A DNA stretch of 64,000 nucleotides from Mytilus californianus (Eukaryota > Mollusca > Bivalvia > Mytilida > Mytilidae). Made by a program: the position numbers and the translations under genes. The stretch covers positions 1,612,001-1,676,000 of the forward strand of contig NW_026262648.1 in the NCBI RefSeq assembly GCF_021869535.1, in the 5' to 3' direction. Within the stretch, counting starts at the first letter, position 1, and the number at the start of each line of letters is the position of its first letter. Positions 11,962 to 23,056 of this stretch are shown here, piece by piece. The notes beneath the pieces are model-generated. The model had not been told where the DNA came from, did not search any database, and was given only the letters and a program-made list of their open reading frames with translations.

Positions 11962-12345
11962 ATTTCTCAGGTCTGTATGCCTGCATACCGACCTGGTGTA
12001 TGCTAAACTCTCACTCTATGTGTATACTAGAATTTGTCAGGTCGGTATGCCAGCATACCGACCTGGTGTATGCTAAACTCTCACTCTATGCGTATACTAG
12101 TATTTGTCAGGTCGGTATGCCTGCATACCGACCTGGTGTATGCTAAACTCTCACTCTATGCGTATACTAGAATTTGTCAGGTCTGTATGCCAGCATACTG
12201 ACCTGGTGTATGCTAAACTCTCACTGTATGCGTATACTATAGTATTTGTCAGGTCTGTATGCTGCGACCTGGCGTATGCCAAACTCTCACTCTCTGCGTA
12301 TACTAGTATTTGTCAGGTCTGTATGCCTGCATACAAATCTGTTGT
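11962..12345 (+). repeat. 70-bp tandem repeat with a 13-bp palindrome per unit
   Basis: Five to six units are spaced 70 bp apart (ACCTGGTGTA at 11991, 12061, 12131, 12201). Each unit holds a hairpin with arms CAGGTCGGTATGC and GCATACCGACCTG separated by two bases, followed by TGCTAAACTCTCACTCTATG. Degenerate units continue to about 13080. Short open frames on this strand only reflect the unit. A short array of the same family lies in inverted orientation at 16020-16215. Confidence 0.9.
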
Positions 12346-14290
12346 ATTTAGAACCTTTAATATATTTATTTTGGCATAGTTTAGGTCTGTATGCCTGCAT
12401 ACGAACCTGGTGTATGTAGACTTAAATTATTATTTATTTTGGCATTTTTCAGCCAGGTATGCCTGCATGGATTCTAAAACCTTATTCTGGATACATGTTT
12501 GTAGTGGCAAGTCTGTATGCCTGAATGCTAAGCATTTACTGTGTAGTAACATTTCTTATTTACTATATACATAAATAAGGAAATGTGTATGATTGTGAAA
12601 GAGACATATCTCCATCAAAGGCTGAATTACATGGATGTAAGGAATTACTTATGTATAGCCTTCAACTTCGTTTGAATTTGAAAGAAAGCTCTCAATTCTT
12701 AACTGCAACACTCAGGGGTTTATTCCTGTATATCAACCCGCTTTTCAATAAACTCTTGTGAAAAAAATGGAATTCATAGGTTTGCTTGTCGGCATACCGA
12801 CCTATAGTCCTATACACATTTGAACATGAAAGTTTTCATATTTGTTTGACATTTTCAGTTCACGGTATTCTTGCATACAACACTGGTGTACGGTGAACAC
12901 TTGTTTTTTTTTTACTTGGATATATACAAGATTTGATTGCCTGTATACCCACCTATGTTCTATTGGATCATAGTTTTACATACATTTAAGTATTGTCCAA
13001 CCAAGCTGGTGTTCAATGAGCTAGTGTAATTGTGTAGGGTTTGCCTCCAGTCTAAAATTTCTGCATATTTGGTGGAACTTATTGGATATTTAGCAAGCTG
13101 AACGGTTTGCATTCTAACTAGCCGTATGTTGTATTCATATTTTAAATTGTAAAACTATTATTTTTCATCATGCTCTAAGTTAGTTATTTCAATTGATGGA
13201 TAGAAAATGGAACTGTCTTAAAATCTGATATAGATGGCAATATGCATACTAAATAGATAGTGATACAGCAAAGTTTTTAAGTCATTGTGTTTGCATTTCT
13301 GCCTGTCAACATGGTGTATGACAAAGTTCTTGTTTGGTATTTTTTTAAATGCTTTTAGGGGGGATGTCTGTATACAATTTGCTGTAAAAAGATGTATGCC
13401 AAGCATGCATGTATTTTAATTATCGTTAATTTAAACAATTTGCAATGATCTGTCTTGACTGCATATCATAAGTCGGTATCTAACTGGATTGGCTTAGATA
13501 TGAAAATTAGTGAATTTATAGTACTATACTATGGTAAAAATTATGTATACTGGCATATACACTGGAGTTATGAAAATAAATCCTTCAATCAGGAAAGCCA
13601 AAGAATTGATGCTTTTTCTAGGTGTCGTCCTTTTCTAGTGAAGCTATTTTTACTTTATAAGCAGGAACAGCAAAAGGTCAGGTGCTGTTCATTGGTGTCG
13701 TAGTTTTCTAGGAAGGCATTGGTTTAACCTATCCAGTCACTAAGAAGTGTTACAATTCAATTCATAAGCAACACATAAATAGTTACATGAAAGGTATAGC
13801 CACTGTTTGAAAAATGCTGAAACGAGAAATTGAAACTACATATTATATACGTATATATATATGTAAATATTATACACTTCATAACTTTAACATTATCACA
13901 GTTACTGATTTTAGAATTTATTGAACTAAGGGTTCTTAGTGGTTGAATTGAAGTCGTTCCCTTGAAAGTTTTTTTGTAACCATGCATATAATTGAAGATC
14001 AATGAAATATGTAATTTCCTTAATAACATTCATTTTTCCAATTTGAACACTCTTGAAATGTGCTGTTCCGATCCTTTCGCAATAAATATATGTTTGATTT
14101 GTTTGAATTACTTCTTTTTTGTTTTTTATTGATCACTAAATTTCAAAAGTTTTCTGTCTGTCTTTCGATTTTGTTGATAGTTTTTCATAAATTACCCTGT
14201 AACAGCTTCTTACATACACACATCACAGAATTCTGCATGATCATGTGACAAATGTACTCTACGGTTTTCCCAAACAAGGAGAACATCATA
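12346..14290. other. Degenerate palindromic repeat units and featureless intron
   Basis: Scattered half-units of the CAGGT..GTATGC..GCATAC palindrome family occur near 12370, 12450, 12790 and 12850-13010. A diverged tail repeat ('aataaggaaatgtgtatgat') lies at 12570-12660. Beyond 13100 I see nothing but AT-rich sequence. Confidence 0.45.
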
Positions 14291-14294
14291 CAAC

Positions 14295-14655
14295 CTCCTT
14301 GTAAAAATAAGGAGATGTGGGATGAATGCTAATGAGACAACTATCCACCAAAGTCCAAATGAAGTGGATGTAAGCAAGTATAGGCAACCGTACGGACTTC
14401 ACCAATGAGAAAAAACCAATATCGTATAGTCAGATGATAAAAGGTCCCAACATGAAAAATAAGAAACAATGCATTTGAGAAAACTAACGACCTAATTTAT
14501 TGCAAAACAATTTACGAAAAAGAAATACGACATACATGAACCAATTATTAATGACATCTTCAACTACAGGCTCCTGACTTGGGACAGGCACATAAAGACT
14601 AGTGTGGCCGGTTTTAACATGTGAGCGCTCAACCCTCGCCCTTACCTGGGACAGT
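14295..14655 (-). repeat. Solo tail module of Penelope-like element
   Basis: Starts with 'aataaggagatgtgggatga', continues with 'gagacaactatccaccaaag' and ends at 'ctcctgacttgggacaggc' plus 'aaccctcgcccttacctggg'. In reverse it is collinear with 52150-52490, the tail end of the Penelope-like copy. There is no coding part, so it is a dispersed non-autonomous unit or a severely truncated insertion. Confidence 0.75.
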
Positions 14656-14778
14656 TGTTTCCCTAAGAATTGTTAGAATAAGAAATGAATGGGTTAACTG
14701 AAGGACATTGGTCATGCATTTTGAAAATCTGGATAGGGGCTGAATTTCAATTTAAAACAAAAGCCGGGAGACTTAACT

Positions 14779-14913
14779 CAGTGGCAGATCCACAGTTGCA
14801 TATGGGGGGATGGGGGTGGACACTGACTACCTCAGAGATGGATCGCTCCAGTCATGCTTTCCTCAATAATCAACCAATTTTTTCCCACAAAGCACCCCCT
14901 AAATCCGCCTCTG
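14779..14913. mobile_element. 135-bp MITE with CAGTGGC / GCCTCTG ends
   Basis: Terminal inverted repeats CAGTGGCAGATCCA and TAAATCCGCCTCTG bound a 135-bp element rich in G on one side and C on the other. A second copy of exactly the same length is at 22513-22647 and a diverged copy is at 48231-48346. No open frame belongs to it. Confidence 0.75.
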
Positions 14914-14989
14914 GAACTAATGCAAGGAGACATCACTGTGGATGTACACCTAATCGTATTTCCCATTCATTTTTTTTCTCTAAATGCTT

Positions 14990-15080
14990 TCGGGGTGGGG
15001 TGGGGAGGGGGGGTGGTAGTCCAAATACTTATGACGTCTTGCAAGGCTATTTTGGTTTTTTTTTTGGGAGGGGGGGGGGG
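14990..15080. repeat. G-rich low-complexity runs
   Basis: Two runs of G interrupted by T-tracts (about 14995-15013 and 15068-15080). Similar G/T runs occur at 54660-54690 and 61253-61280. Such runs are prone to sequencing length errors. Confidence 0.7.
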
Positions 15081-15280
15081 CAGCTTGATAGTTGGCCACA
15101 CGATGTCCTGCATGAAATTGATTGAAGTGGACAAACCTCTTGAGAAAACACAATTAGCATCTATAATCAATAATCTTATTATATAAATAACAGTTTTCAG
15201 GTCGGATTGAGTCAATTTTAAAAAAGGGGGTGTTCTATTAAATTCGTGGAAAATGTACAAAAACAGCGAGGTTTACTTAC

Positions 15281-15406
15281 CTTAAATGTACTAACATTCT
15301 GTTTTGCTTCTGGTATATTAAAATTTAGATGATAATAGAGCGTACTTTTCAATGAACTGTCCATTTTCTTCTCCGTGACGGGAACTCCGTCATTGATCAT
15401 TCTCAT
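15281..15406 (-). CDS. Candidate first coding exon of an unidentified gene
   Basis: ATG at 15406 in the context AAACAATGAG opens a 42-codon frame that ends exactly at a consensus donor AAG|GTAAGTAAA. The peptide (MRMINDGVPVTEKKMDSSLK followed by STLYYHLNFNIPEAKQ) looks like real protein by composition, but I do not recognise a family. It is not a P450 segment, although it lies in the same orientation inside P450 intron 3. No second exon was found down to 10189. Two TGACGTCA sites lie 17-265 bp upstream. It could be a nested gene start or the start of a separate gene whose later exons I could not spot. Confidence 0.35.
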
Positions 15407-15422
15407 TGTTTACATTTAGAAA

Positions 15423-15670
15423 TGACGTCATATAAGAGCGCGTGACATACGGTGTTATTAGAGGTCATTCAACGCAGATAAATAGTCCATTTGTTCTTTG
15501 ATTTTTTATCAATTACCAATACAAAGTATAAAAAAACTATTTTGTTTTGTAATTAATTGCTATTATTTTAATTAAGTGTACTGGTGAAAGTAGCTCGCGT
15601 AGGTCAAGGCCCTCATTGTGCTATCCGTCTGTAATTCCCTCCGCCTTACGTCACAAGGTCCCTGACGTCA
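15423..15670. promoter_or_regulatory. Two CRE-like sites (TGACGTCA) upstream of the 15.4-kb exon
   Basis: Perfect palindromic TGACGTCA octamers occur at 15423-15430 and 15663-15670, with a further TACGTCA near 15647. This octamer is the cAMP-response-element consensus bound by CREB/ATF-type bZIP factors. Two perfect copies within 250 bp of AT-rich DNA, directly upstream of a minus-strand ATG exon, fit a promoter. Function is inferred only from the motif and its position. Confidence 0.4.
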
Positions 15671-16019
15671 TTTAAAGTTTTGTCAACAACTTGGAACCTT
15701 GTACAAATTATGATGGCCTCATTTTTCCGTAATTTTAATTTGCAAAAAACAAAACAGATAATTTGCATGTCAATATGAAAGTGATCATAGTCGTGGAACT
15801 TGAGAATCGGTTTTCATTTTTAGATTTACAACAGTAAACGCTTTAACAGTTTGCTTTGCAAATTAACGCTTTTCTGTTTACCTATGGGGAGAAAATATAG
15901 AGGTCAGTCGTAGACTTGTAGTTTAAAAAAAATCGAAATCGGTGTTAAAACACAACTACTGAAGTAAAGGATTTTGGCAACACCATGTTTGTATGCTCTA
16001 CTGATTCGAATACATTACA

Positions 16020-16215
16020 TTGAAGATTCTGGAAACATCCAAGTTCGTATGCTGGCATACAGACCTGCAAAATACAACATTTGATTCAATATTGGCCGTT
16101 CTGCATACACCAGGTTCGTATGCAGGCATACAGACCTGAGAAATACAATGTATAAATTAAATGTAGACTTTAGCATACACCAGGTTCGTATGCTGGCATA
16201 CAGGCCTGAGAAATG
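16020..16215 (-). repeat. Inverted short array of the palindromic GTATGC repeat
   Basis: Three units at about 60-bp spacing contain 'caccaggttcgtatgc' and 'gcatacagacctgagaaata'. In reverse complement they match the unit at 11962-12010, including the flanking TATTTCTCAGG and GGTGTATGCTAAA. The two clusters lie about 3.7 kb apart in opposite orientation within one P450 intron. Confidence 0.8.
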
Positions 16216-16622
16216 CAAGTTAATTTATTAAGATTCAGTTCAGCATTCCCCAGGTGTTCAATATGCCAGATTCTCGATTTTCAAATGTTTGATAAAAAGA
16301 AAAACGTGTTTTCCTTTATTTTTCTCGTTTTTGCATACGTTTGTCTTATGAGCTACAATTCGACATATTTGAGTACGAATTATGGCAAATGACCGTGAAT
16401 GAGAATTTTTAATTTTAGATGAGAACGTATTATGACCAAAAGGGACTTACATGTATATATGACTGCATAATGTAACTAACGATGACGAAATCTGGCTTAA
16501 TCTTTAGGTCAATAGAGCCAAATAAATTGTATTACACCTTATCTGATGCATCTAAGTTGTGTAGACATACTTTGTCAGTAACAATAATATACCTTACAAG
16601 TTATACTCAATAGTTGTCTTAC

Positions 16623-16743
16623 CTTACTAAATGGATTTAGAAAAGCAGGTAAAGGTATCACATTTTCCGCTGAGGCATTATTTTTGAATAAATATTCTAT
16701 GTTTCCAAGTAGACGGTTAAAAACTGGATCATTAAAGTGAAAT
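16623..16743 (-). CDS. Cytochrome P450 copy 1, exon 3
   Basis: A 121-bp exon with acceptor TTTCGTTGCAG and donor AAG|GTAAGAC. It encodes FHFNDPVFNRLLGNIEYLF then KNNASAENVIPLPAFLNPFS and K, the segment after the E helix in CYP2-clan proteins (F-x-x-x-D-P-x-F-x-x-L). It enters in the phase that exon 2 would have without its 1-base lesion and leaves in phase 0. Confidence 0.9.
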
Positions 16744-17624
16744 CTGCAACGAAACATTAGTAATTTGTTTTTGTATAGGATAACAGAAGGGGGAAATTTC
16801 AGAAATACAATATCTGCGAAATTATTCAAGTAAAACCGTTCCTTGTACATCTAACTTACTAGAAACTTACACCTATCACCTCTGGTGATGCCAATCACAA
16901 ACTTTTCTTACCGGACGTCATAACAAAAGATGACGTAGAGAAATAATCCGTCGCACTTTCTTTTTCCAACCCAAGTCTTTTTTTGGCATCAATTAAGGTA
17001 ATATTCCTAATTGTAAATCAGATAAATCTAAAATTCTACCTATGTTAAAGGTTAGTCTGTTGCAATAATTTCCTTTACCTATACCATACCTATTGCAACT
17101 TTGATTTTCAAATACTAAGTAAACACGGACATCATTATTGACGGTATCAAGTCTAAATCTCTGAGGTCGAATTCTCCTGATTGTGCAGTATATTATCTAG
17201 AACCGTTATGCATTCCATATATTGGCTCTTTCAATTTTTTTCTTTTTATGAAACTGAAGTATTTTTTCCATAATGTAAACAGGTATTTTGTACCTACATT
17301 TTAAAACTAGACGATCCGAGGAGAAAGTATATTTAACCTGACATTTTTGCATTACATCGATACAATCACACTGCAACTGATCATTTTTGATGTACAGAGA
17401 TTTTGAATATCCATTATAGGTTTCAGAACAATAAGCAACATTGGGTAAAATTGTGATTTAGAGTCAACAACTTTCGGAAAAAAAATGAAAACAACACGTT
17501 ATAAATGTCATGCATCCGAAACGCTTTTCTAGATTTACCTTCATTAGGAATGCTCAAAGCCGAATATTTGAAAGCCAAAGATGATAAGAACCGAAACAAA
17601 TCATATCAAATCAAAGGAATCAAA

Positions 17625-17995
17625 TGACGATTTCCATAATACAGGTATATAACAAGGAGTTGACTGACGATTTCCTTTATATAGGTATATAACAAGGAGT
17701 TGACTGACGATTTCCATTATATAGGTATATAACAAGGAGTTGACTGACGATTTCCATTATATAGGTATATAACAAGGTGTTGACTGACGATTTCCATTAT
17801 ATAGGTATATAACAAGGAGTTGACTGACGATTTCCATCATATAGGTATATAACAAGGAGTTGACTGACGATATCCATCATATAGGTATATAACAAGGAGT
17901 TGACTGACGATATCCATTATACAGGTATATAATAAGGAGTTGACTGACGATTTCCATTATATAGGTATATACCAAGGAGTTGACTGACGATTTCA
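17625..17995. repeat. 40-bp tandem repeat, about nine units
   Basis: Units of TATATAACAAGGAGTTGACT then GACGATTTCCATTATATAGG repeat with exact 40-bp spacing (AACAAGGAGT-like blocks at 17651, 17691, 17731, 17771, 17811, 17851, 17891, 17931, 17971). Variation is limited to single bases. The GACGATTT core resembles the dispersed family that follows at 18000-19190. Confidence 0.93.
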
Positions 17996-17999
17996 GACA

Positions 18000-19190
18000 T
18001 GGTGACTTATGTATATATATATATGTATTGTATAGATCTTCTGTCTTTATCCTTTTTGTTGATTAAAGTTTACCGGTTTAAAGTTTTCCTCTATTTGCTT
18101 CATTATTTGCTAAAAATGCAAAAAGGATAATAATCGTAATTAAAGGGCAATAATTCGTTTAAGAACTATACTTTTACTATAATTTTATTGCCATATAAAT
18201 CATAAGATTTGTGACAGTAACATACATAAATATAACAAATAAGAATTATATGAATGAAAACATACACACAAATACAAATACAAAAACAAAACCATAGGAA
18301 AACATATTCCATAAAACATATACAAGTAAAAAGCAAAACAATCCATTTATATATTAATATAAATAAATAAGTCCCCTGTCCTCAGTTCTAATGCCTGTTT
18401 AAAAAAGGACCCTAAGCCTTCTACTTTTTTTGAGGTTGATGGGCAAAAAAGATATTTAACTTTCTCATTTTATTGCCAGGACATAAAATCTGGCATATGT
18501 TTAACCACATTTCCTAAAAAGTTATCTCTAAGTTTAGAACACGACTAACGATTTCGGTCATTTTGAAATAATAGCATATCTTATTTTTATTGTGTTTACA
18601 AGTTCCCACCGAAAAAAAAAGAAACAAAAAATTGGTAAAACCCGTCATTAAAAGGCAATACCTTGATTTACGATTTCTGCCATGTTGACTTATTTGTAGA
18701 TCTTGCTTTTCCGGCAATTTTTGCTTTTTGCTTCTCTCTTTAGTTGCTTTTAAATAGTATAGACCAAAACGATAGTAATTGGTATCAATCTTCAAGTACG
18801 AACAGTAACTTCCATTAGGAATTATTAATGATATCGGATATGTTGGTTTAATAGTAGATCTTGGTCGCTTATCATGTTTGCTTTTTACAAGTACTTTCTG
18901 TCGATTCAAGTTTTCAAGATTATTGCCAATTTTTTTTTTGAATGGGTTAAAATCGTCATTTAAGAGCAATAATTCCTATCAGGAATCATCTGATGATTTC
19001 AACCATGTTGACTAAATTGTAGAAATTGTCAAGTTATATATTTTTGCGTTAAAGTTCCTCTCTATCTATTATATATTTTTAAACAAAATAGTAAATACGC
19101 AAACATTGATAAACATCGTTTAAGCCATTTTAGGACAATAACTCCTATAAGGTGTCATCTGGCGATTTTGGCAATGTGACTTAATTGTAA
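18000..19190. repeat. Degenerate copies of a 'GGGCAATAA' dispersed bivalve repeat
   Basis: Partial copies begin near 18140, 18650 and 18960. Each shows an 'aagggcaataattc' or 'gagcaataattcct' start, an 'atctgatgatttcaaccatg' segment and a 'gacttatttgtagatctt' end. The order of segments is the same each time. A 151-codon frame on the minus strand (18514-18969) arises inside these copies and has no recognisable domain. Confidence 0.6.
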
Positions 19191-19353
19191 ATCTTAACTT
19201 GCCGACCATTTTTGATATTCAAAGTTTCTATCAAACTCAATGCATGATCTTATATTTGGTCAGAAGACATCAAATGATTTCCCCAAAACAGCTCGGACTA
19301 TATATGATTGAAGTTGCACACAGAGAACCGAATGACGTTTTATGTATACGTAC

Positions 19354-19578
19354 CTTGATCCAAAAATTATACTTGATATTATATTCGACGTTGCCTTTGA
19401 AAAGACTTTGCTGACATCAAAAGGTTTTTTATTTTGCTTTGCAAACAGTTCTACTAGAAATCGTGCTTCTTCCTGTTTTTTTCTTCTAATGATTTTTTAC
19501 CAACACCAAAGTCTTTGAGGGCGACCATGGTGAATCTTCTTAGGTCCACCCATTCCTGTCCATTACTCATGGCAACTC
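19354..19578 (-). pseudogene. Cytochrome P450 copy 1, exon 2, with a 1-base frameshift
   Basis: Acceptor TTTTTTAACAG, donor TCAAG|GTACGT. The first part reads GVAMSNGQEWVDLRRFTMVA then LKDFGVGKKSLEEK, the classic CYP2 C-helix W-x-x-x-R (WVDLR) and the 'RDFGMGK'-type motif. After an A-run (7 A on the coding strand) the frame is lost. One more A restores QEEARFLVELFAKQNKKPF and the rest of the exon, ending in IIFGSR, in the phase exon 3 needs. The lesion is therefore a single missing base in a homopolymer, which may be a true mutation or a sequencing error. Confidence 0.88.
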
Positions 19579-20829
19579 CTGTTAAAAAAGCATAATTTAG
19601 GTTCAATATTTATAATAATAAGAATTTAGGTTTTGCTATTATCTGCAGGTCAAAAACTAGTGTGTGTAGAACTAGTTCTGAAGTTTGATTTAAATTATAA
19701 GCATGGCGTAAAAAGTAAGCTATTCAGTCGTGTGAATTTTCAAAGCATAACAAATGTCTGCACCGAGATCGAGTTTTGGAAATTTCAATTTAATGTCCTC
19801 TGGACACGTGCGAGCAAGAAAATTTGTGCCTATAAGATTGCCATTTTTAAATCATCATATAAAATGATTTTTCATGTTGGGATACTGTACAGATGAGATC
19901 TTACGTTGATTTTCTTAAAAATGGAACTCAAAGTCAATTTTGGTATGCCCTGTCAAAATGTTTTAAGAAAAATAGACTCTCAAGCAAGACTTATTTTTCG
20001 ATATATGTCAGTTCGATCTGTATCGTATGCCCTCATGAATCCTAAAAGAAGTTTTTCACTTACCTGTTTCCTATTATAATATTACATATTTTAATTGAGA
20101 TTATTAATAACACATGTTGTATCTTACGTATTCGAATGTTACCATTGTGATAAACTGATAACACTGTTGGCATATAAACTAACATGCAAAAATTCTGCAT
20201 CAAGACCAAAATAGTTTGTTAAGCTTTAACTAGGCTGTATCTTGATTTTGCCATTTGATATGGGACTTTCCGTTTTGAATTTTCCTTTGAGTTCGGTATT
20301 TTTGTTATTTACTTTTTTCTTTCATAAAGGTAAATTTTCTATGAATTTCTTTCACAACATTAGAAACTGATGGTTAACTTATCTATAACCCCTAGTTACT
20401 TATAACTAATAACATAATATGATAACTGTTTTATTATTATATTTATTTGTTTTTATTCTCAACTTTTTAGAATCGGTACTATTTAAAGCGTTTCATATTG
20501 TAATGACACCCTACTATAATAGTCTGCACATTGGCCTCTAGATGTCTGTTGGTAATCATTGTCGTTGGGTAGCTGTTTGATTATGTTTACAGAACTTTTC
20601 CTTGTGCGTTATATAAAATGTTGATATTTAACGGGAATATATTGATCTTTCAGCAAGGTGTGCGATTTCTTTTTTGTTGCTGTTGACAACATCACGAAGA
20701 TTTAAGATATGTGTGATCTATGTTTTGATTTTTAGGAATTTCCGTTAGTACAGAAAGACATTTCAGTAAGTTTTCTCGCGAGAATAATATAAAGACTTCA
20801 TAATAATCGCGAGAATACTTTAGACTTCA
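19579..20829. other. Left part of P450 intron 1
   Basis: No exon or strong repeat identified. Short plus-strand frames at 19633-19896 have no recognisable content. Near 20775-20835 a TCTCGCGAGAATA segment and an 'agacttcataata' segment are each repeated twice. Confidence 0.4.
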
Positions 20830-21040
20830 TAATAAGGTCATTTATATGTTTTGGAGTTTGGTGTGGCGTCCATTTCGCTGAACTGATATACATTGTTGTT
20901 TTGGGGCCAGCTGTAGTCCGCCTCCGGGTGTGGGATTTGGCTGCGATCAAGACCCGTTGGTGGCCTTGGGCTGCTTTCTGATCTTTGGTCGGGTTGTTGT
21001 CTCTGCCATATTTCCCGTTTTCACTTTCAATTCTATTTTA
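20830..21040 (+). repeat. Penelope-like tail module, variant with 'GTCGGGTTGTTGTCTCT'
   Basis: Contains 'cgcctccgggtgtgggattt' and 'gtcgggttgttgtctctgcc'. In reverse it is collinear with the tail of the 3.9-7.3 kb element (3940-4100). It ends about 20 bp from the donor of P450 exon 1. Confidence 0.7.
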
Positions 21041-21062
21041 TGTTATTGATATTCATTCTTAC

Positions 21063-21447
21063 CTGCTTCTTTTAGAAAAAGATTCTTTACAACAGCTGCA
21101 TTGGTTGGTCGGAACTTTGTCTTATCAGCATTTTGGACCAACATTGTATGAATCTTAGTGTATCCGAACATAAGAACCTGTGTAAAGTTTCCAAATCGGA
21201 GATACACTAAATCTCCGTATTTCTTCTGAAGTTTTAAAAATTGTTCACTTCTGTTCCGAGAACTTTTATTTTGAAAGAAAGAAGCTGCAAATGCAGGTAA
21301 ATTGCCGACAATCGGCCACGGAGTAGGTCCTGGAATGTTATTATGAGCGCGGGTCACATTGTTCCACAGAATGTAAGCTACGAGAAGTGCAATCAAAAAT
21401 GTTAAAATAACAAATATATCAACGGATTGTAAAATGTGACTAATCAT
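21063..21447 (-). CDS. Cytochrome P450 copy 1, exon 1 (membrane anchor and proline hinge)
   Basis: The ATG at 21447 starts a 128-codon exon ending at donor GCAG|GTAAG. Residues about 8-28 form a hydrophobic anchor (VDIFVILTFLIALLVAYILW) for the endoplasmic reticulum. It is followed by the proline-rich hinge IPGPTPWPIVGN and the A helix (FLKLQKKYGDLVYLRFGN), which is the standard microsomal P450 start. The exon leaves one base that completes a Gly codon with exon 2. An AT-rich TTAAATAA box lies about 75 bp upstream. This ATG was chosen because the anchor follows directly. Confidence 0.93.
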
Positions 21448-21805
21448 TGCAAAAATTAACGATTAAATAGTGTAAATTGTATACTATTATTATTCCACTA
21501 TCCTCAGAATGTCGGGTTATTTAAGTACAAATTATCCTATCAAGCTGAGCTTAAAAATTTGGTAATACTAGGTTTGAAAACTTGTGTACAGAACACATCG
21601 GTTTATATCAACTAACCTAAGATGTGTCTGTACATTTGTGTTTTATATGTATTAAAAGTCGTCCTACATTTTGAACTTGTATCGTTGCGTTATATGTATT
21701 TAACATATTATCTAGGACGTTCTACGTTTTAAACTCTGCCAGTTTGGTCATTTAAATCATTTACGGAAGTTCCTGGGGCTATAACTATAAGTATTATCAT
21801 ACTAT

Positions 21806-21930
21806 AGCATTTAGAATATAGCAAAGTGCTCTCGACCAATGAAAGTGTAGAATTTGGTGTTCCTTAATTGTGAAGAATGAATGTAAATCATGTTCTTAGT
21901 AAGGGATTATCCTTTTGTTTAGGAACCAAC
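21806..21930. mobile_element. End fragment of a TTAGAATATAGCAAAGTGCTC-type transposon
   Basis: The stretch from TTTAGAATATAGCAAAGTGC through 'cattctt..'-type sequence to 'ccttttgtttagg' matches in reverse the right end of the 1.33-kb unit at 46319-47645 (47540-47645). Only about 120 bp of the terminus is present. Confidence 0.65.
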
Positions 21931-22512
21931 TAGATAACAACCTTTGGAACCAGAAAATGCGTACGCATCCACTGGTTAAAAATAGAAGGACTTCCCCGTA
22001 TTTATTTCCGGCGCTCTTTTTGAAAATGAAAGTAGCATAGGAGGGAGAGAACAGCTAAATAGTTAAACATGTAGGACAGCGCAAATATGGAACAAACCCA
22101 ATTCAAACAGACACAGGATACAGGTAGTTGGAAGATTTAATATCAATGAAATTACTTCTTACCTTGTGATTGAATAGTTAACGCACCTACTTTTACATTT
22201 ATTGAATTAAAAGTATTAAATCACATTAGTCGGTTCTCATTTTTCTCTCTCATAAAACTGAATAGATATTATGAATGAATGCAAAGCTTATATACAAAAA
22301 ATAACTCTATACAATATGGTATCAAAGAAGTTTAACAGTCCTGTCTGTACAAATGTTGACATCTATAGAGGTCTTAGGGAAAGACCATTTAACTTCAAGG
22401 AGGGGATATGTTTTTTTCCTAAAAAAATTCTGATCCCCAATTTAATGAAAAAATATATTGTGGTCAAGCAGATGATCAAACAAAATATTCTGAATCCCGA
22501 TTTTCCCCATAC

Positions 22513-22647
22513 CAGTGGCGGATCCAGAAATTTTTATAAGAGGGGGCCCGCTCCAGTCACGCTTCAGTGATTCCCAATATAATCAACCAAATTTTTCCCG
22601 CAAAAGGGGGGCAGGCCCCCTGGCCCCTCCCCCTAAATCCGCTTCTG
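22513..22647. mobile_element. 135-bp MITE, second copy
   Basis: Bounded by CAGTGGCGGATCCAG and TAAATCCGCTTCTG, the same ends and the same 135-bp length as the copy at 14779. Both flanks carry CATAC, a likely target duplication. It is C-rich near the right end. Confidence 0.82.
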
Positions 22648-22906
22648 CATACCTTATAGTGTTAAATTTTGAAAAAAATGTATTAAAGTTTACAAGTTAA
22701 TATACCTCTCCTGAATGTCAAGTCTCAGGCTTTGCCTGCTTTGAATTAAACATCACAATGCTTTATCGTTTTATCAGACATTTACATTATTTGGTAAATT
22801 TTAAAAAGTTTGGTCCCACTGGGAGTCATTGCTTCTAATTTTTCAGGGTTTAATCTGACAATGGGGTGAGTTGACATGCATGAATATCAAAACTTTTAAA
22901 GTAAAG

Positions 22907-23056
22907 GATGGTGTGATTTTTTTTTTACATTCCATCATCTATATAATGGCTTTGTTGAATCAAAAGAACAGTTGGAGGAGCTTAAGTGGCACAATGAAGT
23001 GGAAACAAAATCTTATTTTGTTTCAGTGAAAACTTCATCCACTTTTGGAAACACTG
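22907..23056 (+). pseudogene. Candidate N-terminal exon of the C48/PHD gene
   Basis: The frame NGFVESKEQLEELKWHNEVE then TKSYFVSVKTSSTFGNT is open up to a donor ACTG|GTAGG. It leaves one base, which fits the acceptor of the 25897 exon. The 5' border is uncertain because the sequence before it is a poly-T run without a good AG. I do not recognise the domain with certainty. It resembles the poorly characterised N-terminal region of invertebrate proteins that combine a Cys/His zinc-binding segment with a protease domain. It is grouped with the downstream exons by strand, phase and spacing only. Confidence 0.4.

Noticed and set aside
11922-12379. Overlapping frames of 74 and 91 codons with repeated peptide
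   Set aside because: Translation of the 70-bp palindromic tandem repeat, which reads open in two frames. Not a repeat-protein gene.
14685-15260. Several overlapping frames on both strands (up to 146 codons)
   Set aside because: They arise from the 135-bp MITE and G/T homopolymer runs (poly-Gly, poly-Pro peptides). No conserved domain.
18514-18969. 151-codon minus-strand open frame
   Set aside because: It lies wholly within degenerate copies of a dispersed repeat, has no domain I recognise and no splice or start context. Taken as a chance frame.
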